From Conexibacter sp. (lineage in GTDB: Bacteria > Actinomycetota > Thermoleophilia > Solirubrobacterales > 70-9): a stretch of DNA of 55,992 nucleotides. The notes under the pieces are model-generated. The model was not told the DNA's origin. It did not search any database and worked only from the letters and a program-made list of their open reading frames with translations. Of this stretch, positions 1 to 8,689 are shown in pieces. The translations under genes and the position numbers were made by a program. Where the stretch lies: positions 1-55,992 of the forward strand of contig JADFCZ010000004.1 in NCBI GenBank assembly GCA_018263295.1, in the 5' to 3' direction. Position 1 is the stretch's first letter. Each line of letters begins with the position of its first letter.

Positions 1-16
1 CGTCTGGTCGCCGCTG

Positions 17-1219
17 TTAGGCGGGGACCTCCTCGACGGCCTTCGGCTCCATGGCCTCCGGGATCCGCTCGTCGACGTTGCGGCCCATCAGGACCTCCTT
101 GGCGATGACCAGGCGCTGGATCTGCGAGGTGCCCTCGTAGAGCTGCATGATCTTCGCGTCGCGCATGATCTTCTCGACCGGGTACTCCTTGATGAACCCG
201 TAGCCGCCGTAGACCTGGACGGCGTCGGTCGCGACCTCCATCGCCGAGTCGGCGGCGAAGCGCTTCGCGTGCGAGGCCTCCAGGGTGTTGCGGAGGCCGT
301 TGTCCAGGCGGGAGGCCGACTGCCAGGTGAGCAGGCGACCGGCCTCGATCTTGGTCGCCATGTCGGCGATCATGAACGAGACGGCCTGGTGCATCGCGAT
401 CGGGACGCCGAACTGCTGGCGCTCCTTCGAGTACTCGCAGGCGAACTCGAACGCCGAGCGGGCGATGCCGACGGCCATCGCGGCGACGCCGGGGCGGGTC
501 CGGTCCAGCGTCATCATCGCCAGCTTGAACCCCTTGTTCTCCTCGCCGAGGAGGTTGTCAGCGGGGATCTCGGTCTCGTTGAACGTGACCGTGGCGGTGT
601 TCGACGCGCGCTGGCCGAGCTTGTCCTCCTTCTTGTCGATGACGACGGTGTCGTCACGCGGCACGACGAAGGCGGAGATGCCGCGGTGACCGGCCTCCTT
701 GTCGGTCTTGGCGTAGACCGTGTACCAGTCGGCGTACTGGCCGTTGGTGATGAAGCACTTGGAGCCGTTGATGACCCACTTGTCGCCCTGCCTGGTGGCG
801 GTCGTCTTCATCCCCGAGACGTCGGAGCCGGCGTCCGGCTCCGTCAGGCAGAAGCTCGCGAGCTTCGGCTCCTCGGTCAGCATGCCCAGGAAGTGGGCCT
901 TGATCTCCTCGCTGCCGCCGAGCGCGACCGGCGCCGAGGCGAGGCCGTTGGCGGCCAGCGAGGTGCCGATGCCGGAGCAACCCCAGCCGAGCTCCTCCTC
1001 GATCAGGCAGCCCGACAGGTAGTCGAGGCCCGGCCCGCCGTACTTCTCGGGCGTGTGGGTGTTCATCAAGCCGACCTCCCAGGCCTTCTCGATGATCTCC
1101 TGCGGCCAGGTGCCTTCCTTGTCGAAGTCCCAGGCGACCTTGCGCATCTCCTTCTCAGCGAAGTTGTGCGCCATCTCGCGCAGATCCTTCTGCTCGTCGG
1201 TCAGGGTGAAGTCAACCAC
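17..1219 (-). CDS. acyl-CoA dehydrogenase
   Basis: FAD-dependent alpha,beta-dehydrogenation of an acyl-CoA in the cytoplasm, passing electrons to ETF. The 400 aa length is normal for the medium/short-chain family. The N-terminal helical domain, the middle beta domain with CLTEPDAGSD and the C-terminal helical domain are all intact. The expected catalytic Glu is E362 in LYEGTSQIQR. The start is GTG, preceded by AAGGAG nine bases upstream on the minus strand. The gene is divergent from the CoA-transferase, with a TTGAC-N6-GTCAA palindrome between them. A 12-base piece of that region (AGTCAACCACCG) is repeated at the start codon (1210-1221). The exact acyl substrate cannot be read from the sequence. 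Confidence 0.95.
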   Translation of the reverse strand: MVDFTLTDEQKDLREMAHNFAEKEMRKVAWDFDKEGTWPQEIIEKAWEVGLMNTHTPEKYGGPGLDYLSGCLIEEELGWGCSGIGTSLAANGLASAPVALGGSEEIKAHFLGMLTEEPKLASFCLTEPDAGSDVSGMKTTATRQGDKWVINGSKCFITNGQYADWYTVYAKTDKEAGHRGISAFVVPRDDTVVIDKKEDKLGQRASNTATVTFNETEIPADNLLGEENKGFKLAMMTLDRTRPGVAAMAVGIARSAFEFACEYSKERQQFGVPIAMHQAVSFMIADMATKIEAGRLLTWQSASRLDNGLRNTLEASHAKRFAADSAMEVATDAVQVYGGYGFIKEYPVEKIMRDAKIMQLYEGTSQIQRLVIAKEVLMGRNVDERIPEAMEPKAVEEVPA

Positions 1220-1333
1220 CGTGGATCGCTCCTTGTAAGTCGTTTTGTGGGGTCCGATCGGATGCGGGACGGGCGCTTCGTCCGCCAGCGAATGGCTTCC
1301 GAAGCCCGTTTGCGGCCCGCGGCCGAAAACCGA

Positions 1334-1349
1334 TTGACCAATCAGTCAA
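1334..1349. promoter_or_regulatory. candidate TetR-type operator, copy 1
   Basis: Inverted repeat TTGAC-CAATCA-GTCAA between the divergent acyl-CoA dehydrogenase and CoA-transferase genes. The same arms with the same 6-base spacer recur at 14403-14418 and 19160-19175, each time between divergent catabolic genes. The size and symmetry fit a TetR-family dimer site. The regulator is inferred to be one of the two TetR proteins encoded at 7958-9292. Confidence 0.6.
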
Positions 1350-1429
1350 CCACCGGAAGGATAGCCCCTGGGGAGGCCGGGCGCAATCGCCGGAGGCCGC
1401 CTCCCGGACGGGCTGCGAGGATGGAGGCG

Positions 1430-2734
1430 ATGGCCACCGCCGCCGAAGCAGCAGCGCTCGTCCGCCCCACCGACTCGCTCGGGCTGCCGCTCGGCCCGGG
1501 ACAGCCGCCGGGCTTCCTCCACGCGCTCGGCGAGCGGGACGACTGGACCGACCTGCGCGTCTACGGCGCCCTGCTCGGCGTCGGTACCGAGCTGTTCACC
1601 CGCGCGGGCGTCCATCTGCTCTCCGGCTTCTACGGGCCGTTCGAGCGGGCCCTCCGCGACTCCGGCGCCGAGATCAGCTTCGCCCCCGCCGACTTCCGCC
1701 GTTTCGCCCCCCTCTACGAGCGCCAGTGCCCTCGGGTCATGTGCACGGTCGCCTCGGCTCCCGACGCCGACGGCTGGTGCTCGCTCGCGCTGCACGCGGG
1801 CGGGTCGATCGCGGAGCTGAACCGCGCCGCCGAGGACCCGGAGCGGATCCTCGTGGTCGAGGCGTCGAGCGGCTACCCGCGGACTTCGGGCCTGCCGCCG
1901 GAGTACCCGCACCGGCTCCACGTCGAGCAGGCCGACGTCCTGATCGAGAGCGACGCGGCGCCGCTCGAGCTGCCGGCGCCCGACCCGAGCGACGCCGAAC
2001 GGGCGATCGCCGCCAACGCAGCCGCGTTCATCGCCTCCGGCTCGACCGTCCAGACCGGGATCGGCGCCGTCCCCTCGATGATCGCCACGATCCTCGCCGA
2101 GGGCGACTACTCCGACCTCGGCATTCATTCGGAGATGTTCACCGACGGGCTGATGGAGCTCCACCTCGCCGGCGCGGTCAGCAACCGCAAGGGGATCTTC
2201 GACGGCATCTCGGTGGCGACGTTCGCGTTCGGCTCGAAGCGGCTCTACGACTGGCTCGACGGCAACGGCGAGGTCGCGTTCCTGCCGGTCGACGTCGTCA
2301 ACTCCCCGGAGACGATCCGCCGCAACCGGAGCATGGTCTCGATCAACGCCGCGCTCGCGGTCGACGTCCACGGCCAGGTCGTCGCCGACACGATCGGCGG
2401 GCGCCAGTACTCGGGCATCGGCGGCTCCGAGGACTTCGCCGCCGGGTCGGGGTTCGAGGTCGAGGACCGCTCGCTGATCTGTCTGCCCTCGACGGTCGAG
2501 ATCGACGGCGAGCTTCGCTCGCGGATCGTCCCCGCCTTCGAGCGCGGCGCGGTGGTGACGACGCCGCGTCACCAGGTCGACGTGATCGTGACCGAGCACG
2601 GCGCCGCCGAGCTCGAGGGCAAGACGGTTCACCAGCGCGGCCTCGAGCTCGCCCGGATCGCCCACCCCGACTTCCGCGACGAGCTCGTCGAGGCGGCCGA
2701 GCGCGCCTCCGGCGGCAACTCGCCGCTGGCCTAG
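1430..2734 (+). CDS. acetyl-CoA hydrolase/transferase family CoA-transferase
   Basis: Transfers CoA between acyl groups (4-hydroxybutyrate CoA-transferase/acetyl-CoA hydrolase family). About 434 aa, near the family's usual length. Visible family signatures are the glycine-rich TGIGAVPS segment, the IHSEM segment with the Glu expected to form the acyl-glutamyl intermediate, GGSEDFAAGS, and the C-terminal VVTEHGAA-type stretch (here IVTEHGAAEL). The ATG at 1430 has GCGAGG nine bases upstream; an in-frame ATG at 1421 is the alternative. The upstream reading frame is open for another 1.1 kb but is a shadow of the dehydrogenase gene. The stop shares CTAG with the convergent amine oxidase gene. Confidence 0.9.
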   Translation: MATAAEAAALVRPTDSLGLPLGPGQPPGFLHALGERDDWTDLRVYGALLGVGTELFTRAGVHLLSGFYGPFERALRDSGAEISFAPADFRRFAPLYERQCPRVMCTVASAPDADGWCSLALHAGGSIAELNRAAEDPERILVVEASSGYPRTSGLPPEYPHRLHVEQADVLIESDAAPLELPAPDPSDAERAIAANAAAFIASGSTVQTGIGAVPSMIATILAEGDYSDLGIHSEMFTDGLMELHLAGAVSNRKGIFDGISVATFAFGSKRLYDWLDGNGEVAFLPVDVVNSPETIRRNRSMVSINAALAVDVHGQVVADTIGGRQYSGIGGSEDFAAGSGFEVEDRSLICLPSTVEIDGELRSRIVPAFERGAVVTTPRHQVDVIVTEHGAAELEGKTVHQRGLELARIAHPDFRDELVEAAERASGGNSPLA

Positions 2735-3924
2735 TTCGGCGCGATGGCGGCCGCCGCCCGGCGGCCGCTGCGGATCGCGCCCTCCATCAGGGCGCTCATG
2801 TCGCCGCCGAGGTGCTCGCCGGCGAAGGCGATGCGCTCGCTGCCCGCGGTCAGCAGCTCGAACGCGTCCGGCGGCGCGTCGACCGAGTAAGCGGCCCCCA
2901 CCCAGGGATCGTCGTCCCAGGTCGATAGCACGGCCTGCGCCCGGTCGATCGCGAGATCAGGGCGGAGCTCGGCCAGCTTCGCCGCCCAGAGATCAGGGCC
3001 GGACGTGACCCCGAGGCCGTCGAGCGCCCGCGGCGAGCCCGCGAACGCGCTGATCAGCGGCTGCGAGGCCGCCTCGTCGTCGCCGCTCGCCGTCCACGCC
3101 CAGTAGCGGTCCGGAACGGAGAGGGTGGCGCTGACCGGGACGGGCGCCGGCAAGGGCACGAACAGCTTCGCGGCATGGCCGTAGACGACCGCGGCCAGCG
3201 CCTCGGCGGCCCCGGGGACCCCCTCGATCGCGATCCCGCCCGCGACCGATGCCGGAACGGCGATCACGCACGCGGCGGCGGCGAGCTCTCCCGCCTCGGT
3301 CCTCACTTCCACCCCGCTCGCGGTCGCGGCGACCGAACGGACCGGCGAGCCGAGGTGGATCCGCTCGCGGCCGACCGCGTCGGCGAGCGCTTCGGCGAGT
3401 CGCTGGTTGCCGCCGGCGATGCCCGGCGCCGGCAGGTCGCTGACCCGGGCGAGCAGGCCGAGCTCGTGGGCGGGGACGAGGTCGCCGTCGGCGGCGGCGG
3501 AGACCTCGGCGCGGGCGAGGATCGCCTCGCGTGCCCCGGGATCGATGTCGAGGCGCCCGAGCAGGCCGCGGACGCTCAGCCCCTCCCCCGCTCCGGCGGC
3601 CAGCGCCGCGTCGAGCGCGCCGACCGCCGCCTCCATCGACCCGTCGGCCATCTCGACTCCGCGCGGATCGCGCTTGCCGTAACGCATCCCCTTGTCCCAG
3701 AGGCCGAGACCGAGACGGTCCGCGAGGCCGAGCACCTCGGTGCACCCGGGGAGGATGAACTCGGCGCCCATCTCAACGATCGCGCCGTTGTCGAGGGCGA
3801 GCGAATGGACGCGTCCGCCGACCCGGTCGCGAGCTTCGAGGACGACCGGTTCGTGCCCGGCGGTCGCCAGGGCGTCAGCGGCGGCGAGCCCGGCGAGCCC
3901 CGCCCCGGCGACTACGACGCGCAT
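2731..3924 (-). CDS. FAD-dependent amine oxidase
   Basis: Flavin monoamine oxidase-like enzyme of 397 aa. The N-terminal dinucleotide-binding fold has GAGLAGL at about residues 7-13, followed by LEARDRVGGRVHS, the classical RxGGR FAD motif. The C-terminal FAGEHLGG segment closes the FAD site. It lacks a signal peptide, so it is probably cytoplasmic. It is the last gene of the polyamine transporter operon (10 bases after potA), so it probably oxidises the imported amine. That role is inferred from context; the family also includes other flavin oxidases. The stop codon overlaps that of the convergent CoA-transferase. Confidence 0.85.
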   Translation of the reverse strand: MRVVVAGAGLAGLAAADALATAGHEPVVLEARDRVGGRVHSLALDNGAIVEMGAEFILPGCTEVLGLADRLGLGLWDKGMRYGKRDPRGVEMADGSMEAAVGALDAALAAGAGEGLSVRGLLGRLDIDPGAREAILARAEVSAAADGDLVPAHELGLLARVSDLPAPGIAGGNQRLAEALADAVGRERIHLGSPVRSVAATASGVEVRTEAGELAAAACVIAVPASVAGGIAIEGVPGAAEALAAVVYGHAAKLFVPLPAPVPVSATLSVPDRYWAWTASGDDEAASQPLISAFAGSPRALDGLGVTSGPDLWAAKLAELRPDLAIDRAQAVLSTWDDDPWVGAAYSVDAPPDAFELLTAGSERIAFAGEHLGGDMSALMEGAIRSGRRAAAAIAPN

Positions 3925-3934
3925 CGGCGGCCGG

Positions 3935-5053
3935 TCACCTCAACACCAGGCAGTTCTCCGGGTGCCACCCCACACGGACCTCCATGCCCTCTTCCCAGCG
4001 GTCGTCGGCGCTCGCCGTGTAGGTGGCCTGCTCGAGCGCGACGAGGTGGGCACCCTGGCCCAGCTCGACGGTGATCTGGGTGTTGACCCCGTGGTAGATC
4101 CGCGAGACGACGCGGCCGGTCATCTCGATCATGCCCGCCTCGATCTCCTCGTCGATGGCGATCTTCTCCGGCCGGACCGAGAGCTGGACGGTGTCGCCGG
4201 CGTCGCAGTCGGCCGGGACCGGCGCCTGGATCCGCTTCCCGGTGCCGATCTTGACCGAGCCCGGGCCCTCGACCACGCCCTCGATCATGTTCGAGATCCC
4301 GATGAACCCGGCGACGAACTCTTCGTTCGGGTGCTCGTAGACCTCCTCGGGCGCTCCGCACTGGGCGATCCGGCCGTCGCTCATCACCGCGATCCGGTCC
4401 GACATCGACAGCGCCTCCTCCTGGTCGTGGGTCACGTAGACGAACGTGATCCCGACCTCACGCTGGATCTGCTTGAGCTCGACCTGCATCTGGCGGCGGA
4501 GCTTCAGGTCGAGCGCGCCCAGCGGCTCGTCGAGCAGGAGCACCGCCGGGCGGTTGACGAGGGCGCGAGCGAGCGCCACGCGCTGGCGCTGACCGCCGGA
4601 GAGCTCCGAGGGGCGCGACTTCGCGCGGCTGCCGAGGCTGACCAGCTCCAGCGCCTCGTCGACGCGGCGGCCGATCTCGTCCTTCGGGACCTTGCGGCGC
4701 TTGAGCCCGAAGGCGACGTTGTCGGCGACGTCGAGGTGGCCGAACAGCGCGTAGCTCTGGAAGACCATGTTGACGTTGCGCCGGTAGGGCGGCACGTCCT
4801 CGACCGGCTCGCCCTCGAGCAGGATCCGCCCCTCGGACGGGACCTCGAACCCGGCGAGCATCCGCAGGGTCGTCGTCTTGCCGCAACCGCTCGGCCCGAG
4901 CAGCGAGAAGAACTCGCCGCGCGGGATCGAGAGGTCGATGGCGTCGACCGCCGTGAAGTCGCCGAAGCGCTTCGTGACCCCCTCGAGGCGGATCGCCTCG
5001 CCGTTCCCGCCCTCGGGAGAGGGTTGCGTCTCGTTCACGGTTGCCTGCTCCAC
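3935..5053 (-). CDS. potA: spermidine/putrescine ABC transporter ATP-binding protein
   Basis: ATPase subunit of a polyamine importer, 372 aa. The Walker A is GPSGCGKTT, the ABC signature is LSGGQRQRVALARAL, and the Walker B is VLLLDEPLGALD followed by the H-loop VTHDQ. The C-terminal part after about residue 240 is a TOBE-like domain (SVRPEKI), as in PotA. It is flanked by two permeases, a periplasmic-type binding protein and an amine oxidase, all on the same strand. One base separates it from potC. Polyamine specificity is inferred from the PotBCD partners; a related substrate such as 4-aminobutyrate or another amine is possible. Confidence 0.92.
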   Translation of the reverse strand: MEQATVNETQPSPEGGNGEAIRLEGVTKRFGDFTAVDAIDLSIPRGEFFSLLGPSGCGKTTTLRMLAGFEVPSEGRILLEGEPVEDVPPYRRNVNMVFQSYALFGHLDVADNVAFGLKRRKVPKDEIGRRVDEALELVSLGSRAKSRPSELSGGQRQRVALARALVNRPAVLLLDEPLGALDLKLRRQMQVELKQIQREVGITFVYVTHDQEEALSMSDRIAVMSDGRIAQCGAPEEVYEHPNEEFVAGFIGISNMIEGVVEGPGSVKIGTGKRIQAPVPADCDAGDTVQLSVRPEKIAIDEEIEAGMIEMTGRVVSRIYHGVNTQITVELGQGAHLVALEQATYTASADDRWEEGMEVRVGWHPENCLVLR

Positions 5054-5054
5054 G

Positions 5055-5942
5055 TCACTCCTCCTGTCCGGTCAGGACCTTGATTCCGCTCTCCTTGCGC
5101 CCGAAGAACCTGGGCAGAAGCACCGCCGCGACGACCGCCGTCAGCGACACGACCATCATCAGCGTCCCGATCGCGTTGATCGTCGGCGACACGCCGAAGC
5201 GGATCGCGGACCAGATCCGGACCGGCAGCGGCTGGATGTCCTCCCCGGTCGTGAAGAAGGAGAGGACGAAGTCGTCGAACGACAGCGCGAACGTCAGCAG
5301 CCCGGCGGCGACGATCGCCGGCCAGAGTTCGGGGACGAGAACGAGGCGCACCGCCTGCAGGCGGGTCGCGCCGAGGTCCATCGCCGCCTGTTCGACCTCG
5401 TCGCCCATCGACGCGAGGCGTCCGCGGACGACTACCGTGACGTAGGAGATCGAGAACGTGATGTGGGCGATCACGATCGTCCAGAAGGAGAGCTGGATCC
5501 CGAGCTGGGAGAAGATCAGCAGCGCCGAGATCCCGGCGACGATCTCCGGGGTGACCAGCGGGATCAGCATCAGGACGTTGGCGGCCGGGCTCCAGCGCGT
5601 CTTCGCGCGGACGAGCCCGATCGCGAGCATCGTCCCGATGATCGTCGCGATGATCATCGTGATCAGGGCGATCCGCAGCGAGACGAACAGCGACTCGCGC
5701 AGGGTCGGGTCGGAGAGGAACTCGTCATACCACTGCAGCGAGAACCCCTGGAACGACTGCAGCGACTTGACCGAGTTGAACGAGAAGATGACGACGACCG
5801 CGATCGGGATGAACAGGTAGAGGTAGACGAACCAGCTGTAGACCCGCAGGAAGCGCGGGCGGTCGAAGCCGTCCTCGCGGGCCTTGGCCTTCCGCTTGCC
5901 GAGCGGGCCGGACCCGACGGTTGTCGGCGGGACGCCGGTCAC
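5055..5942 (-). CDS. potC: polyamine ABC transporter permease (PotC-like)
   Basis: Inner-membrane permease of 295 aa with about six hydrophobic segments. The cytoplasmic EAA-type loop is MDLGATRLQAVRLVLVPELWP, which docks the ATPase; it lies around residues 178-198. It begins with a short charged N-terminus (KRKAKAREDGFDR), then the first membrane span. Its start overlaps the stop of potB by four bases (5939-5942), so the two are translationally coupled. The PotB/PotC order matches standard pot operons. Confidence 0.92.
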   Translation of the reverse strand: MTGVPPTTVGSGPLGKRKAKAREDGFDRPRFLRVYSWFVYLYLFIPIAVVVIFSFNSVKSLQSFQGFSLQWYDEFLSDPTLRESLFVSLRIALITMIIATIIGTMLAIGLVRAKTRWSPAANVLMLIPLVTPEIVAGISALLIFSQLGIQLSFWTIVIAHITFSISYVTVVVRGRLASMGDEVEQAAMDLGATRLQAVRLVLVPELWPAIVAAGLLTFALSFDDFVLSFFTTGEDIQPLPVRIWSAIRFGVSPTINAIGTLMMVVSLTAVVAAVLLPRFFGRKESGIKVLTGQEE

Positions 5943-6823
5943 ACGCCCCCCGCGGCGACGGGATCGCGGGCCTCACGGGCCGCCGATCGCAGGTAGCCGA
6001 GCATCCAGATCGACAGGAACAGCATCATCACGACGGTCAGGGCCGATCCGAACGGCCAGTTGCTGGCGGCGAAGAACTGGTCCTGGATCAGGTTCCCGAC
6101 CATGTAGGTGTCGGGGCCGCCGAGGAGCTGGGCGGAGACGAAGTCGCCGACCGCCGGCAGGAACACGAGCACGCAGCCGGCGAGGATCCCCTGTTTGGTC
6201 TGAGGCAGAGTCACGTGCATGAACACCCGCGAGGGCGTGCCGAACAGGTCCTTGCCGGCCTCGATCAGCGACCCGTCCATGCGCTCGAGCGACGCGTAGA
6301 TCGGCAGGATCATGAAGACGAGATAGCCGTAGACGAGGCCGCCGACCACGGCATAGGGCGTGTTGACGAACTGGATCCCGGTCTCGGTCAACCCGAGGTC
6401 CTTGAGGGCGCTGTTGACGAGTCCCTCGTCGGCGAGCAGCGCCACCCAGGCGTAGGTGCGGACGAGGTAGTTGACGAAGAACGGGATCACCAGCAAGGCG
6501 ATCAGGATGTGTTTGCGCCGGCCTCCGTAGCGGGCGATGTAATAGGCGATCGGGTAGCCGAGCAGCAGGCAGAAGGCGGCGGTCGCGACCGCGAAGCCGA
6601 TCGAGCGCAGCAGGACCGGGATGTACAGCGGGTCGAAAGCGTCCTGGTAGTTCTCGAGCCCGAACGAGTAGACGGCGCGGCCGAGATCGTCGGTGTAGCC
6701 GAACGAGAGCGCGAGGACGAGGCAGATCGGGACGACGAAGAGAAGCAGCAGCCAGACGCCGCCGGGGAGGAGGAACCGCGACCAGAACCCCTTCGAGCTC
6801 ACGTCGCCGGCAACCCCCGGCAT
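5939..6823 (-). CDS. potB: polyamine ABC transporter permease (PotB-like)
   Basis: Second transmembrane subunit, 294 aa, with about six membrane spans. The EAA loop is EAGKDLFGTPSRVFMHVTLPQT at roughly residues 193-214. The N-terminal membrane span (residues about 16-38) starts after a short KGFWSRF leader. It lies 13 bases downstream of potD and overlaps potC by four bases. It is expected to form a PotB-PotC heterodimer that receives the substrate from the PotD-like lipoprotein. Confidence 0.92.
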   Translation of the reverse strand: MPGVAGDVSSKGFWSRFLLPGGVWLLLLFVVPICLVLALSFGYTDDLGRAVYSFGLENYQDAFDPLYIPVLLRSIGFAVATAAFCLLLGYPIAYYIARYGGRRKHILIALLVIPFFVNYLVRTYAWVALLADEGLVNSALKDLGLTETGIQFVNTPYAVVGGLVYGYLVFMILPIYASLERMDGSLIEAGKDLFGTPSRVFMHVTLPQTKQGILAGCVLVFLPAVGDFVSAQLLGGPDTYMVGNLIQDQFFAASNWPFGSALTVVMMLFLSIWMLGYLRSAAREARDPVAAGGV

Positions 6824-6836
6824 GTGGCGGCGCGGG

Positions 6837-7961
6837 TCAAGACGCCTTCACCTCTGTCCACGTCTGATTCCACAGCGCCCGGTCGTCGGGGTCGTCGAGG
6901 CGGTACTCCATGCCGCCGTCGCCGAGCGCTTCGAGCTTGACGTCGATCGAGGGCTCGTCCTTGACGAGGCTCGCGAACGCCTCCTTGCCCCCCTCGACCG
7001 GCTGTGGATAGCCGTTCCACATCACGTTCTGGGCGGCGTTGTCGGGCTGGATGACCCAGTCGATGAACTTCAGCGCCGTGCCCGGCGCGCGGGCCGTGAT
7101 CGGGATGCACATCAGGTCCGTCCCGACCGGAACGCCCTCCTCGCAGGTCTCGTAGCTGAAATCCTCCGGGTTGTCGACCTGGTTGCGGACGTTGACGATG
7201 TCGCCGTTCCAGGCCTGGTGGATGACCGCCGTTCCATTGACCAGGTTCGCGGTCGAGTTCGTCGAGATCCCCCGGGCGTACTCCTTCTGGTCGAGCAGCG
7301 TCTGCTTCGAGATCTCGAGCTCGTTCGGGTCGGCGGTGTTGAGGTCCCAGCCGTTGATCAGGTTGGCCTCGCCGATCGCCTCCTGGAAGTCGTCGAGGAT
7401 GAACATCTTGCCGGCGCCGTCGGGGTTGGTCAGGTCGTTCCAGGAGCCCGTCATCCCCGAGACGACGTCATTGCGCCAGGCGATTCCGGTCGTGTAGTAC
7501 GTGTAGGGGATCGAGAGCTCGCTGTCGGGGTCCCACCAGCCCTTGTCGTAGAAGGACGAGATCCCCTTGGCGTTGTTGAGGCTGTCGCGGTTGAAGCGGT
7601 GAAGCAGGCCCTCCTGGTTGAGGCGGTAGGCGTACTCGGGGGTCGGCCAGATGATGTCGTAGCGGCCGCCGGCCCTGAGCTTGGTCACCATCGCCTCGAG
7701 GTTGTCGAAGTTGACCTCGTTCACCTCGACCCCGTACTTCTCGCTGAAGCGCTTCTTGATGTCGGGGTCCATGTACTGGGCCCAGTTGTAGATCAGGATG
7801 TCGCCGTCGATCTCGGGCTTGATCGCCGCAGTGCTCTCGGGCTTGTCGATCGGCCGCTCGACGGTGCAGCCGTTGAGCGCGCCGAGCCCGTAGAGGCCGA
7901 GCGCGCCGCCGGCGCCGGCACGGAGGAGCTGCCTGCGGTTCAGTCGCGGGTCGAGCGTCAC
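6837..7961 (-). CDS. potD: polyamine ABC transporter substrate-binding lipoprotein
   Basis: Extracytoplasmic solute-binding protein of 374 aa. The N-terminus carries a twin-arginine motif (RLNRRQLLRAG, Arg9-Arg10) and a lipobox ending at Cys32 (ALNGC). It is therefore probably exported folded by Tat and lipid-anchored. The mature part has typical PotD/PotF stretches: ILIYNWAQYMDPDI near the start, YDIIWPTPEYAYRL, and IPYTYYTTGIAWR. The start overlaps the stop of the upstream TetR gene by four bases, which places the regulator in the operon. The exact ligand (putrescine, spermidine or another amine) cannot be decided. Confidence 0.92.
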   Translation of the reverse strand: MTLDPRLNRRQLLRAGAGGALGLYGLGALNGCTVERPIDKPESTAAIKPEIDGDILIYNWAQYMDPDIKKRFSEKYGVEVNEVNFDNLEAMVTKLRAGGRYDIIWPTPEYAYRLNQEGLLHRFNRDSLNNAKGISSFYDKGWWDPDSELSIPYTYYTTGIAWRNDVVSGMTGSWNDLTNPDGAGKMFILDDFQEAIGEANLINGWDLNTADPNELEISKQTLLDQKEYARGISTNSTANLVNGTAVIHQAWNGDIVNVRNQVDNPEDFSYETCEEGVPVGTDLMCIPITARAPGTALKFIDWVIQPDNAAQNVMWNGYPQPVEGGKEAFASLVKDEPSIDVKLEALGDGGMEYRLDDPDDRALWNQTWTEVKAS

Positions 7962-8581
7962 GCGCTCACCGCCTCGGCGTCGAGGCCCGGGCGCAGGCTC
8001 GCGCCGACGATCCGCTCGGCGTGATCGAGGAGCAGCGAGTCCATCAGCCCGGGCGTCAGCGCCGGGTCGCGGAGCGTCATCTGGACGGAGAGGCCGTCCA
8101 TGTATGAGGTGATCGACAGGGCCGCCAGCTCGGGGTCCACCGCCGGGTCGAACTCGCCGGCGGCGCGACCGGCGTGGATCACCTCGGCGAACAGAGACCG
8201 CCAGACGCGGTCGCGGCGAAGCCGCTCGCTCGCGGCCTCGGGGTCGTGCAGGGACCGTGCCCAGAGCTCGATCCAGAGGTCGATCTGCGGCTCGGCGACG
8301 GTCGCCTCGATCAGGAGCATGAGCTTCTCGGCGGCGCCCGTCGCCTCGTCGAGCCGCTCGCCCAGCCGCGCCGCGAAGGCCTCCTCGTCGGCGATCAGGG
8401 CCGCGGTCAGGAGTTGCTCGCGCGTGTCGAACCAGTAGAGGACCGCGGGGGCACTCGTGCCCGCCCGGTCGGCGACGTCCGCGATCCGCGTATTCGCGAG
8501 CCCGCGCTCGATGATCACCTCGGCGGCCGCGTCGAGGATCTGCGGCTTGCGGACGTGGTCGATCGCCGGTCGCGGGCTCAC
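7958..8581 (-). CDS. TetR-family regulator of the polyamine operon
   Basis: One-component repressor of about 207 aa. The N-terminal helix-turn-helix runs from KPQILDAAAEVIIERG through VADRAGTSAPAVLYWFDTREQLL, typical of TetR. The ligand domain follows. I prefer GTG at 8581 because AGGAG lies four bases upstream. An in-frame GTG at 8620 would add 13 residues (220 aa) but has its purine-rich stretch only two bases away. The gene is the first of the pot operon and overlaps potD by four bases, so it probably senses an imported amine or its product. A TGAAC-N4-GTTCA palindrome upstream may be its own operator. Confidence 0.88.
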   Translation of the reverse strand: MSPRPAIDHVRKPQILDAAAEVIIERGLANTRIADVADRAGTSAPAVLYWFDTREQLLTAALIADEEAFAARLGERLDEATGAAEKLMLLIEATVAEPQIDLWIELWARSLHDPEAASERLRRDRVWRSLFAEVIHAGRAAGEFDPAVDPELAALSITSYMDGLSVQMTLRDPALTPGLMDSLLLDHAERIVGASLRPGLDAEAVSA

Positions 8582-8610
8582 CGCGCTCCTGCGCCCTTGT
8601 TTAGCTGCAT
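8578..8610 (-). CDS. possible 10-residue leader peptide coupled to TetR
   Basis: A short frame encoding MQLNKGAGAR starts at ATG 8610 with GAGGTG seven bases upstream on the minus strand. Its stop overlaps the preferred GTG start of the TetR gene as GTGA. This is seen directly in the sequence, but expression is not shown. It could be a translational-coupling leader, or an accident if the TetR protein actually starts at 8620. Confidence 0.3.
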   Translation of the reverse strand: MQLNKGAGAR

Positions 8611-8634
8611 CGGTCCCCACCTCTCCTCGAAAGC

Positions 8635-8648
8635 TGAACCGCCGTTCA
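8635..8648. promoter_or_regulatory. candidate operator TGAAC-N4-GTTCA
   Basis: Perfect 5-base inverted repeat with a CGCC spacer, located just upstream of the TetR-pot operon. It differs from the TTGAC-N6-GTCAA sites elsewhere in the window. An autoregulatory site for the adjacent TetR is the simplest reading. Confidence 0.45.
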
Positions 8649-8689
8649 AACTACTGCGCCGGACCGCGGCGCGCAAGCGGCAACCGGAG

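Noticed and set aside
269-1429. Upstream extension of the CoA-transferase frame (821-aa frame)
   Set aside because: It is antisense to the acyl-CoA dehydrogenase, Arg/Gly/Ala/Asp-rich, and lacks any family similarity; a GC-rich shadow frame.
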